A DNA stretch of 64,000 nt from the NCBI RefSeq assembly GCF_003626595.1, contig NZ_RBAK01000002.1:620001-684000 (forward strand). The letters run 5' to 3'. Origin of the DNA: Micromonospora endolithica. Its GTDB lineage: Bacteria; Actinomycetota; Actinomycetes; Mycobacteriales; Micromonosporaceae. The notes under the pieces were generated by a model, which was given only the letters and a program-made list of their open reading frames with translations, had not been told where the DNA came from and did not search any database. This document shows positions 41,774-49,322 of this stretch, one piece after another. The first letter of the stretch is position 1. Every line of letters starts with the position of its first letter. A program made the translations under genes and the position numbers.

Positions 41774-44083
41774 GTGCGGTCGGTGTTGTCGAGGCGGACA
41801 CGGTTCCGGTTGGTCGGCGCGGTCACGGCGGTCGCCGCCCTGACGGCCGCGACCACGCTGGTGCACCTGGCGGGTGTCCCGCCGTTGCCGGTGGCGGTCG
41901 AGGAGGAGGAGAATCCGGCCGCGCCGGCCGAGTGGATGTGGGCCCAGCGGGCCAACGCCGACGGCTCGATCCCGGCGACCGCGTACGAGGAGGCCCTCGC
42001 CCAGAGCCGGACGCTGGAGAACGCGACCCGGCGGGGCGATCCCCAACTGACCGGCGTGCGCTGGCGGCAACTCGGCCCGACCAACATCGGCGGGCGGCTC
42101 ATCGACGTGGTGCTCGACCCGACCAGGCCGGGCACGGTCTACGTGGCGGCCGGCACCGGCGGCGTGTGGCGGAGCACCGACGGCGGCGCGACGCTGACCA
42201 GCGTCTGGTCCGACGACCTGCCCCAGTCGATGGGGGCGCTGGCCGTCGCGCCCGACGGCACCCTGTACGCGGGGACCGGCGAGCCCGACCACGGCGGCGG
42301 CGGGTCCTACTACGGCACCGGGCTCTACCGCTCCACCGACGGCGGGGCGACCTGGACGAGCCTCGGGCTGACCGAGACCGGCGCGATCGGCCGGATCCGG
42401 ATCGACCCGACCGATCCACGGCGGATCGTGGTCGCCGCGCAGGGCCGGTTGTTCGACACCGGCGGCGACCGGGGCGTCTTCCTGACCACCGACGGCGGCG
42501 GGACCTGGAAGCGGGTCCTCGACGGGTTGAACGACTCCACCGGCGCGATCGACGTCGCGATCAACCCGGCCGACCCGGACATCCTGCTGGCGGCGATGTG
42601 GGACAAGCTCCGCTACCCCGACGGCCGCGAGTACGGCGGCCCCGGCTCCGGCCTGCACCGCTCCACCGACGGCGGTGCGACGTGGACGCGGATCGGGGCG
42701 CCGCTGCCGGCCGCCGAGAGCGAGCCCGGTCGCATCGGCGTGGCGTTCGCGACCGACCGACCGACCCGGGCGTACGCGATCACCAACGACCGGATCGGCA
42801 ACCTGACCGGCTTCTTCGTCTCCGACGACGCCGGAGCGACCTGGACCCGGCGGACCGCCGGCGAGCCCGCGCTGGACGCCGCCGACGGCGGGTTCGCCTG
42901 GTGGTTCGGCCGGCTGTGGGTGGACCCCGCCGACGCCGACCACGTCTTCTCCGCCGGCGTACCGCTGATGGAGTCGCACGACGGCGGCCAGACCTGGGTG
43001 ACCGGCCAGGGCATCCACGTGGACCAGCACGCGATGGCCTGGGACCCGCACAACCCCGGCCGGGTGTACGTCGGCAACGACGGCGGGCTCTACTGGAACG
43101 ACCAGGGTGGCAACGTCATCGGCACCTGGACGGCGGCCTCCGTGCAGCCGTACATGCAGTTCTACTCGATGGACGTGAGCACCCAGGACCGCTCCCGTGC
43201 CTCCGGCGGCACCCAGGACAACGGGTCGCTGCGCTCCTGGGGCGGCGCCGACTGGAACCTGTACCGGGGTGGCGACGGGATGATGAACCGGATCAACCCG
43301 GTCGACCAGGACAACGTCTACGCCTGCTCGCAGAACGGCGGCTGCGCCCGTTCGGACGACGGCGGCGACACGATGACCTCGATCCGGTCCCGGTTCGCCG
43401 GCACCCGGTTCAACTGGGTCGCACCGCTGGAGATCGCCCAGGGCGCGCCGGACACCGTCTACTTCGGGTCCAACGTGCTCAACCGCTCCGACGACCGGGG
43501 CCGCACCTGGCGGGCGGTCAGCCCGGACCTGACCGGCGGTCCGACGCCGCGCAACGCCACGTCGTACGCGACGATCACCACGATCGGCATCGCGCCGACC
43601 GACGAGGACACCGTGTACGTCGGCACCGACGACGGCCACCTGTCGGTGACCCGGGACGGCGGGGCGACGTGGACGAGGGCGACCGATCCGGACCTGCCCG
43701 ACCGGTGGGTCACCCGGGTCACCGTCGACCCGGGGAACCCGGCCGTGGCCTGGGTGACCTACTCCGGGTTCCGCTGGGAGAGCGAGACCCAGCCGCACGT
43801 GCTGATGACCACCGACGGCGGGGCGAGCTGGCGCGACGTCTCGGGGAACCTGCCGCAGGCGCCGGTCAACGACGTGATCCGGCACCCGACGAAGCGGGGC
43901 TGGCTCTACGTCGGCACCGACATGGGCGTCTTCTTCAGCCCCAACCTGGGCCGCACCTGGCTGCAGGTCGGCGCGAGCTTCCCCGCCGTGCCGGTCCAGG
44001 ACCTGCACTTCCACGCCCCGACGAAGACGCTGTTCGCGGCGACGTTCGGTCGCGGCATCCTGTACGCCCCGATCAGCGGCTAG
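41774..44083 (+). CDS. Secreted Asp-box (BNR) beta-propeller protein
   Basis: A 769-residue exported protein. After a signal anchor (10-34), residues about 95-769 contain eleven Asp-box-like motifs of the S-x-D-x-G-x-T-W type, such as YRSTDGGATWT, HRSTDGGATWT, VTRDGGATWT and MTTDGGASWR. This is the pattern of sialidase/sortilin/GH74-type beta-propellers. The catalytic Asp pair of GH74 xyloglucanases is not evident, and sialidase Arg/Tyr residues are not assignable, so binding or degradation of extracellular polymers is uncertain. The GTG start has GGGGGTGA upstream. Confidence 0.87.
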   Translation: MRSVLSRRTRFRLVGAVTAVAALTAATTLVHLAGVPPLPVAVEEEENPAAPAEWMWAQRANADGSIPATAYEEALAQSRTLENATRRGDPQLTGVRWRQLGPTNIGGRLIDVVLDPTRPGTVYVAAGTGGVWRSTDGGATLTSVWSDDLPQSMGALAVAPDGTLYAGTGEPDHGGGGSYYGTGLYRSTDGGATWTSLGLTETGAIGRIRIDPTDPRRIVVAAQGRLFDTGGDRGVFLTTDGGGTWKRVLDGLNDSTGAIDVAINPADPDILLAAMWDKLRYPDGREYGGPGSGLHRSTDGGATWTRIGAPLPAAESEPGRIGVAFATDRPTRAYAITNDRIGNLTGFFVSDDAGATWTRRTAGEPALDAADGGFAWWFGRLWVDPADADHVFSAGVPLMESHDGGQTWVTGQGIHVDQHAMAWDPHNPGRVYVGNDGGLYWNDQGGNVIGTWTAASVQPYMQFYSMDVSTQDRSRASGGTQDNGSLRSWGGADWNLYRGGDGMMNRINPVDQDNVYACSQNGGCARSDDGGDTMTSIRSRFAGTRFNWVAPLEIAQGAPDTVYFGSNVLNRSDDRGRTWRAVSPDLTGGPTPRNATSYATITTIGIAPTDEDTVYVGTDDGHLSVTRDGGATWTRATDPDLPDRWVTRVTVDPGNPAVAWVTYSGFRWESETQPHVLMTTDGGASWRDVSGNLPQAPVNDVIRHPTKRGWLYVGTDMGVFFSPNLGRTWLQVGASFPAVPVQDLHFHAPTKTLFAATFGRGILYAPISG

Positions 44084-44094
44084 ACCGTGCCCGG

Positions 44095-44127
44095 CGTGGC
44101 CCCGGCGGACGACCCGCCGGGGCCACG
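44095..44127. terminator. Hairpin between convergent genes
   Basis: A perfect 14-bp stem (44095-44108 with 44114-44127, loop acgac) lies between the beta-propeller gene and the MerR gene. Confidence 0.75.
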
Positions 44128-44132
44128 GCGCG

Positions 44133-44891
44133 TCAGGCGCGGCTGATCGCGTTGGCGTGGATGGCCTCGGCGACGTACGCGGCCATGCCGGGCCGGATCT
44201 GCTCGAAGTACGCGGTGAACCTCTCGTCCGCCACGTACATGTCGGCCAGGCCGGTGTGCACCTCGTACGAGCAGTCGTAGAACCACCGGGTGATGAGCTG
44301 CCGGTGCTCCTCGGCCAGCGCCATCGCCGCCGGGCTGTCGGCCGGCGCACCCGAGGCCATCACCTCGACGAACCGCCGCCCCCAGTCCTCGTTCTCGGCC
44401 TTGTTGCGCAGCCAGTCCTCCTTCGAGTAACCGGCGGTGCGCCGGGACGACTCCCGGTACGCGTCGCTCTCGCCCCAGCGTTCCCGTGCCTCGTCCTCGT
44501 ACGTGTCCGGGTCGAAGTCGCCGAAGACCTCGAACCGCTCCTGCGGGGTCAGCTTGATGTTCATCCGGCGTGCCTCCATCGCCATCTCGATCGCCGCGAC
44601 CATCTCCTGGAGTTTCCCGATCCGTCCGGTCAGCAGCTCGTGCTGGCGGCGCAGGTGCGCACTCGGGTCGGCCGTCGGGTCGTCCAGGATCGCGGCGATC
44701 TCGTCCAGGGGGAACCCCAGCTCCCGGTAGTACCGGATGAGTTGCAGACGGTCCAGGTCGGCGTCGTCGTACCGACGGTAGCCGGCGGAGCTGCGCCCGC
44801 TCGGCGAGAGCAGCCCGATCTCGTCGTAGTGGTGCAGCGTCCGCACCGTCACCCCGGCGGCCCTGGCCACCTGTCCCACCGTGTACGCCAT
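44133..44891 (-). CDS. TipA-type MerR-family regulator
   Basis: A 252-residue regulator. The N-terminal MerR DNA-binding domain has YTVGQVARAAGVTVRTLHHYDEIGLLSPSGRSSAGYRRYDDADLDRL (in parts), followed by a coiled helix and a C-terminal TipAS domain (about 120-252: QERFEVFGDFDPDTY, EDWGRRFVEVMASG, ITRWFYDCSYEVHTGLADMYV). TipAS domains bind thiopeptide antibiotics covalently through a Cys; one Cys lies in FYDCSYEV. It may respond to such drugs. Its own promoter has MerR-type spacing. Confidence 0.92.
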   Translation of the reverse strand: MAYTVGQVARAAGVTVRTLHHYDEIGLLSPSGRSSAGYRRYDDADLDRLQLIRYYRELGFPLDEIAAILDDPTADPSAHLRRQHELLTGRIGKLQEMVAAIEMAMEARRMNIKLTPQERFEVFGDFDPDTYEDEARERWGESDAYRESSRRTAGYSKEDWLRNKAENEDWGRRFVEVMASGAPADSPAAMALAEEHRQLITRWFYDCSYEVHTGLADMYVADERFTAYFEQIRPGMAAYVAEAIHANAISRA

Positions 44892-44915
44892 GGTTCCCCC
44901 TCCCTTCCGTCAACG

Positions 44916-44946
44916 AGGCTCCCGCCTTCCGTTACGGGAGGGTCAA
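44916..44946 (-). promoter_or_regulatory. MerR-type promoter of the TipA-like regulator
   Basis: On the minus strand TTGACC is followed by a 19-bp spacer and a weak -10 (GAGCCT). The spacer holds the imperfect dyad CTCCCG...GGCGGGAG. Spacing and dyad are those of MerR-controlled promoters, so the regulator probably controls itself. Confidence 0.5.
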
Positions 44947-44970
44947 GCGGAAGCCTCGTCGGCGGAGGTT

Positions 44971-46527
44971 CTACTGCACCGTGACGTTGTCCACGTACAC
45001 CGCCGAGGTGCCGCCGGCTCCGCCGGCCGGTACGAACTGCACGCCGATCTCACGGACGTCGCCGGGGTTGGCCACCGCGGCCAGGTTGAGCGTCAGGGCG
45101 GTGCCGCCGGAGCCGACGGTGACCGCGCCGCCGTCGAACCACTGCCACCCGCCGCCGGTCTTCACGTACAGCTTGGCCTGGGTGCCCGCCCCGTGGTTGC
45201 CCCACGGGGCGATCCGCGCGGTGGCCCGCAGCGTGCTCCGCCCGGCGAGGCTGGTCGTGACGGTCCGGCGCAGATAACTGGCCCCGGCCGCGAGGTTGAC
45301 GTCGGCCTTCAGCGACCAGCTTCCCTGACCGGCCCACTCGTTGACCCGCCACGGGCCACCGGTGACGGTGGTCCCCGCCCAGCCCTCGGTTGACGACTCG
45401 AAGCCGTGCAGCAGGGTGCCGCCGGCCGGCGGCGGAGTGGTCGGGGTGCCACCGCCGGGCTCGACGATCGTGCCGAGGTCGACCTCGCCCCGGTTGAGGG
45501 TCCAGGCGTTGCCGAAGAGGGTCCCCGCGCCGGAGTTGCGGGCCGGCCCCCAGCCGTCGTTCCAGGCCAGGAAGTAGGTGGTCCGGGGGTAGTTCTGCTG
45601 GAACGCGGTGATCCACCGGCCGTAGTCGAAGGAGCCCTGGCTGTCCGGGCCGATCTCGGAGAACGCGAACGGCTTGCCCAGCCCGACCAGCTCGTTGTAG
45701 GCGGACTGGATGCCGGACGCCTGCGGGTTGTCGTCGTACGCGTCCACCCCGACGACGTCGACGTAGGCGGCGCCCGGGTAGTAGGCGGTGCGGTTGCCCC
45801 GGCTGAAGTCGGCCGAGTAGACCCAGATCAGGTTGTCCAGCCCCTTGGTGGTGGTCAGGTAGCCGTACATCTGCTGCCAGACCTGCCGGAACGTGTTGGC
45901 GTCCCGGTTGCCCCACCAGAACCAGTCGCCGTTGACCTCGTGGAACGGCCGGAACAGCACTGGTACGCCGGCGTTCTCCAGGTCCTGGAGGCCCTGGGCC
46001 ATCTTGTCCATCAGGGCCCGCCAACGGGCGCCGGCGGGTGTGCCGGGGTTGAGCAGGTCGGCGAAGTTGCCCATCGGGGTGTTCAGCCCGCCGCCGTTGG
46101 CGTTGGCCGGGCTGGGCAGGTGCACGCTTATGGTGACCAGGCCGCCGGAGTTGTGCCAGGACTTGAGGCTGCTGTTGCAGGACCAGTCGACGAGCGCGGT
46201 GATGTCGTTGTTGGTGGCCCAGCCGGAGCCGTAGTCGCAGCTGAGGAAGGCCGGGTACTGCCCGGTGGCGTTGCGCAGTTCCTCGGTCTGGGCGAGCGAG
46301 AAGCCGCTGTTGCTGTAGCCGCCGAAGAAGCCGGAGGCGATCCGGTTGCTGCCCCGGTTGGGCAGGTGGGCCAGCCAGTTCAGCACGTTGCGGGTGGCCG
46401 GGGAGGCGTTCGGGTTGGCGGGGGCGACGGTGTGCGCCTGGGCGGGAGCGACGGCGGTCAGGAGGGACGCGGACACCAGGGCGGTGGCGGCGGCGCTCAG
46501 CGCGAGGCGCAGTCTTCTGCTTCGCAT
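44971..46527 (-). CDS. Secreted GH26 beta-mannanase with C-terminal carbohydrate-binding module
   Basis: A 518-residue exported glycosidase. Residues 1-32 are a signal peptide (ending AQAH). Residues about 45-360 are a GH26 TIM barrel: acid/base Glu197 in LFRPFHEVNGDWFWWG and nucleophile Glu291 in FAFSEIGPDSQGSFDYG. After a Pro/Thr/Gly linker (about 368-380), residues 381-518 form a beta-sandwich carbohydrate-binding module (LLHGFESSTEGWAG, GQGSWSLKADVNLAAG). It should cut the backbone of plant mannans. The ATG at 46527 follows AGGTGACC; a LacI-type operator lies upstream. Confidence 0.93.
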   Translation of the reverse strand: MRSRRLRLALSAAATALVSASLLTAVAPAQAHTVAPANPNASPATRNVLNWLAHLPNRGSNRIASGFFGGYSNSGFSLAQTEELRNATGQYPAFLSCDYGSGWATNNDITALVDWSCNSSLKSWHNSGGLVTISVHLPSPANANGGGLNTPMGNFADLLNPGTPAGARWRALMDKMAQGLQDLENAGVPVLFRPFHEVNGDWFWWGNRDANTFRQVWQQMYGYLTTTKGLDNLIWVYSADFSRGNRTAYYPGAAYVDVVGVDAYDDNPQASGIQSAYNELVGLGKPFAFSEIGPDSQGSFDYGRWITAFQQNYPRTTYFLAWNDGWGPARNSGAGTLFGNAWTLNRGEVDLGTIVEPGGGTPTTPPPAGGTLLHGFESSTEGWAGTTVTGGPWRVNEWAGQGSWSLKADVNLAAGASYLRRTVTTSLAGRSTLRATARIAPWGNHGAGTQAKLYVKTGGGWQWFDGGAVTVGSGGTALTLNLAAVANPGDVREIGVQFVPAGGAGGTSAVYVDNVTVQ

Positions 46528-46592
46528 GGTCACCTGTTTCGGGTCGGGGGCGGTGGTGGTGGTGGAACCCCGGGTTCTCCACCAGTTCACCC

Positions 46593-46606
46593 CTGAACCG
46601 GTTAAG
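46593..46606 (-). promoter_or_regulatory. LacI-type operator upstream of the mannanase gene
   Basis: The near-palindrome CTGAACCGGTTAAG, with a perfect AACCGGTT core and the central CG typical of LacI-family operators, lies about 66 bp before the start codon in an AT-rich stretch. It suggests repression relieved by mannan-derived sugars. Confidence 0.55.
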
Positions 46607-46634
46607 TTTCAAGTATGTAAATGTATCGACCTCC

Positions 46635-48104
46635 CTACGCTGGGTCGACCTCGGCCGGTGGGCCACCGTGCGTCCACGGCGTCTCGTCCACCGCCGGGAA
46701 CGTCGCCACCGGCAGGTACCCGTCGGAGAGCGTGGTCAGGCACACCCGCTCCCCCACCTCCGGAACCGTGCCCGGGGGCGCGGTCAGCCCACGCCCCATG
46801 CCGCCGGACAGCTCCACCACCACCTCGGTCTTGCCGTCGCCCGGAGTCACGAACACCACCCGCGCCTTCTGCCCCGGCCGGGCCGGCGACCACAGCGTCG
46901 CGCCGACCGGCACCGCCACCGGCTCGGTGGTCACCACCTGCACGCGCGGGCGCAGCACCGGCCGCTTGCCGCTGTCGTCCACCCGTTTCGGGTCGGCGAG
47001 GGTCACCATGCCGACGAACGCCTCCCCGGCCAGCCGGTGCTCCGCCATGACCAGCGGATCGTCGTAGGCGCGCTGCACCGCGTACGACGCCGCCGCCCGC
47101 TCCAGCCGGTGCAGCCGCTGGGCCGCCGCCACCGCGCCGTCGCGACGCGGCTGCGGTCCGCCCCCGGCGTCGACGTGCTCGGCGTACCCGGTGAAGGCGT
47201 CCTTGTCACCGTCCCACCGGACGGCCACCCGGGCGCCCGCCGGCAACGACCGGAGCAACCCCACGCCACGCCACATCAGCTCCCAGGTGGGCGCGAGCTG
47301 ATCGCGCAGCAGTCCCTCCAGCTCCGCGTACGCCTCGACGCGCGCCGCCTCGTCGGTGGCCTCCGCGTACCGGGCCATCGCCGGGGCGAGCACGTCGTTG
47401 TCGAAACCCGGATCGGTGGCCGGCCCGGCCGGCGGGCACACCGACGGGTCCTCCGCCCGGGCCGCGGCCCGCGCCCCGGTCAGCCCCGGCGGCGGGTCGA
47501 TCCAGCCGAGCAGCGCCGGCAGGTGCAGATCCTCCACCGCGCTCTGCCCGGTCGCCCAGTGCAGCGTCAGCGCGTCGGTCATCGCCAGCAGCGCCGACGA
47601 GCCGGGCTGCTCGGCCCGCTCGGCGAAGAAGGTCAACCACCGGCCGAGCAGGGGCACCGACGGGTGCACCGGGTACTCACCGTCCGGCCGGCGGAACCGG
47701 GTCGACCGGCCGAACAGCCGCAGGAACGTCACCCCGGCCGGGTTCGGTACGAGCAGCTGCGGCGCGTCGGCGTACCGGTGCCGGACGTCCCGGCCCCGGT
47801 CCACCGGCACCGCCTCGGTGACGGCCCGGAACCCGTCCAGGTGGTCGAGCAGGATGCCGGCCAGCTCGGCGGCGAAGGCGAAGCGCTGGTCCCGGTTGCG
47901 GGGCTGCGGGACGATCAGCAGCCGCGCCCGCTTCGGTGCCGCGCCGACCAGTACGGCGAGCGGGGCGTTCGCCTCACCGGCCAGCGTCAGCGGCACCAGC
48001 ACCAGTGGCCGCTGGGCGAGGTGCAGGTGCCGGACCGTGGCCACCGGCTGGGCCCGCCCGGCGGCGAGCGCCTGCGCCTTGGCCAGCGCGCGCAGCGTAC
48101 TCAC
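46635..48104 (-). CDS. Uncharacterised partner of the Fe-S nuclease
   Basis: A 489-residue cytoplasmic protein starting at a GTG 37 nt after the nuclease stop, so the two are co-transcribed. Residues 1-110 look like a small beta-alpha domain (PLVLVPLTLAGEANAPLAVLV, ARLLIVPQP). The middle is helical (WLTFFAERAEQPGSSALLAMTDALTLHWATG; ARVEAYAELEGLLRDQLAP). Residues about 375-470 look like a small beta-barrel (AFVGMVTLADPKRVDDSG, ARVVFVTPGDGKTEVVVEL, VGERVCLTTLSDGY), of the kind inserted in Upf1/Dna2-type helicases. No ATPase or nuclease motif occurs. Function unknown; a DNA-binding platform for the nuclease is inferred. Confidence 0.7.
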   Translation of the reverse strand: MSTLRALAKAQALAAGRAQPVATVRHLHLAQRPLVLVPLTLAGEANAPLAVLVGAAPKRARLLIVPQPRNRDQRFAFAAELAGILLDHLDGFRAVTEAVPVDRGRDVRHRYADAPQLLVPNPAGVTFLRLFGRSTRFRRPDGEYPVHPSVPLLGRWLTFFAERAEQPGSSALLAMTDALTLHWATGQSAVEDLHLPALLGWIDPPPGLTGARAAARAEDPSVCPPAGPATDPGFDNDVLAPAMARYAEATDEAARVEAYAELEGLLRDQLAPTWELMWRGVGLLRSLPAGARVAVRWDGDKDAFTGYAEHVDAGGGPQPRRDGAVAAAQRLHRLERAAASYAVQRAYDDPLVMAEHRLAGEAFVGMVTLADPKRVDDSGKRPVLRPRVQVVTTEPVAVPVGATLWSPARPGQKARVVFVTPGDGKTEVVVELSGGMGRGLTAPPGTVPEVGERVCLTTLSDGYLPVATFPAVDETPWTHGGPPAEVDPA

Positions 48105-48141
48105 GCGGGCCGTCCGGTGGCGACGGTCGGGCCGGGCGTAC

Positions 48142-49230
48142 TCATGCGGCGTCCCCGGTCAGGGCGTCGGCGCGCAGGCGGGCGGCGGCCCGCAGCAGCG
48201 CGGCGGCCTCCTCCCGCTCCGGGTCCGGGGCGTGCTCGCCGGCGGCCAGCGCCAGCACCTCGGCCACCGACGCGACGCCGCCGAGTGCCTCGCGGACCGG
48301 CCGACCCAGCACGGCGGTGTGGCCGCCCGCCTCGTGCCGGCAGAAGTACGCCAGCTCGCAGGCGGCCAGGCACTCCGGCGCGTAGCGGGCCTCCACCCGG
48401 GACAGCGCGGCGCGCAGCGCCGCCGGATCGGCGGTCGGGTCGGCGGTGAAGTCCGCCGGCACCGTGGCGAGCAGCGTGTCCAGCCGGGCCATCCGGTCCA
48501 GTTGCCGGCGCAGGACCAGCAGTTGCTTGCGCACGTCGACCAGACTGGCCACCGGCTGGTTGGCGAAGTCGCGCGGGCAGACCAGCACCACCTCGTGCGA
48601 CACCAGTTCCGCATCCCGCCCGGCGGCGGCCAGCAGGTCGCGCAGGGCCAGCACGTACACGGCGGACTGGATCGCGGCGGCCGACACCTTCGCCGGGTCG
48701 GCCTGGCCGTCGATCACCGGGAACGACTTGATCTCCACCACGTGGAACCGGCCGGCGAGCCGGGCGGCGACCAGGTCCGGCTCCAGGTGCACCCGCCTCC
48801 CGCCGACGTCCAGGGCGAGCAGCGGATGGTCGAACAGCGCCGCACCGCTGCCGTCGGCGGTCAACGCGGCCCGCGACCGGTCCCGCCGGTCCGGCAGGTC
48901 GTCCGCGCCGCCCAGGTCGGTCCAGGTCGCCGAGTCCGGCACCGGTACGCCGAGCCGCTCCGCGACCAGCCGCAGCAACTCCGTCCCGCCGTCGGCCTTG
49001 ACCTGGGCCTCGAACGCGTTGCCCCGGGTGATCGCGAAGCGGGACTGCCCGAACCGGGCGGGAAAGCCGATCCGCTCGGCCAGCGCCGGCTTGTCCACGC
49101 CGGCCCCGTCGAGGACCGCCCGTCGGGTACAGCCCGGGTTGCCGGTCAACGCGGCGATGGTCCGCGCGTTGTGCCGCCGGGCCGGACCACCGCCCCGGAT
49201 CGCGGCCAGTCGCGCCTCGTTGCTCGTCAC
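48142..49230 (-). CDS. Cas4/Dna2-like Fe-S PD-(D/E)XK nuclease
   Basis: A 362-residue cytoplasmic nuclease. The RecB/Cas4-type active site reads E74 in RGNAFE, D152 in HLEPDLVAA, EIK (Glu166, Lys168) in FHVVEIKSF, and the QxxxY motif in IQSAVYVLAL (Gln188, Tyr192). Four cysteines are placed as in Fe-S nucleases: Cys34 in TGNPGCTRR, then Cys287, Cys291 and Cys297 in PECLAACELAYFC (C-x3-C-x5-C; Cas4, AddB and Dna2 usually have C-x2-C-x5-C). No helicase is fused to it. The start is a GTG next to GGTGGCGG. It is followed by the partner gene on the same message. Confidence 0.85.
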   Translation of the reverse strand: MTSNEARLAAIRGGGPARRHNARTIAALTGNPGCTRRAVLDGAGVDKPALAERIGFPARFGQSRFAITRGNAFEAQVKADGGTELLRLVAERLGVPVPDSATWTDLGGADDLPDRRDRSRAALTADGSGAALFDHPLLALDVGGRRVHLEPDLVAARLAGRFHVVEIKSFPVIDGQADPAKVSAAAIQSAVYVLALRDLLAAAGRDAELVSHEVVLVCPRDFANQPVASLVDVRKQLLVLRRQLDRMARLDTLLATVPADFTADPTADPAALRAALSRVEARYAPECLAACELAYFCRHEAGGHTAVLGRPVREALGGVASVAEVLALAAGEHAPDPEREEAAALLRAAARLRADALTGDAA

Positions 49231-49246
49231 GATCCGCCACCTTAGT

Positions 49247-49305
49247 GAAAGGAAGGGCCCCCTGTTAACGCCTCGCGTAGAGGAAGGGTCCCCTGTTAAC
49301 GCCTC
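49247..49305. repeat. Dispersed repeat, two 24-bp half-units at 31-bp period (intergenic copy)
   Basis: The halves 49251-49274 and 49282-49305 begin ggaagggccccctgttaacg and ggaagggtcccctgttaacg and differ at one base. They lie between the nuclease and the MFS genes. A second copy with the same 31-bp period lies inside a coding region at 59682. I recall similar sequences in Micromonospora genomes. Confidence 0.85.
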
Positions 49306-49322
49306 ACCGACGCGCGACGGCC

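Noticed and set aside
41372..44350. A 992-residue minus-strand frame across the beta-propeller gene
   Set aside because: It is antisense to a gene with eleven regular Asp boxes and a signal anchor. Composition is Val/Gly/Arg/Pro-rich shadow.
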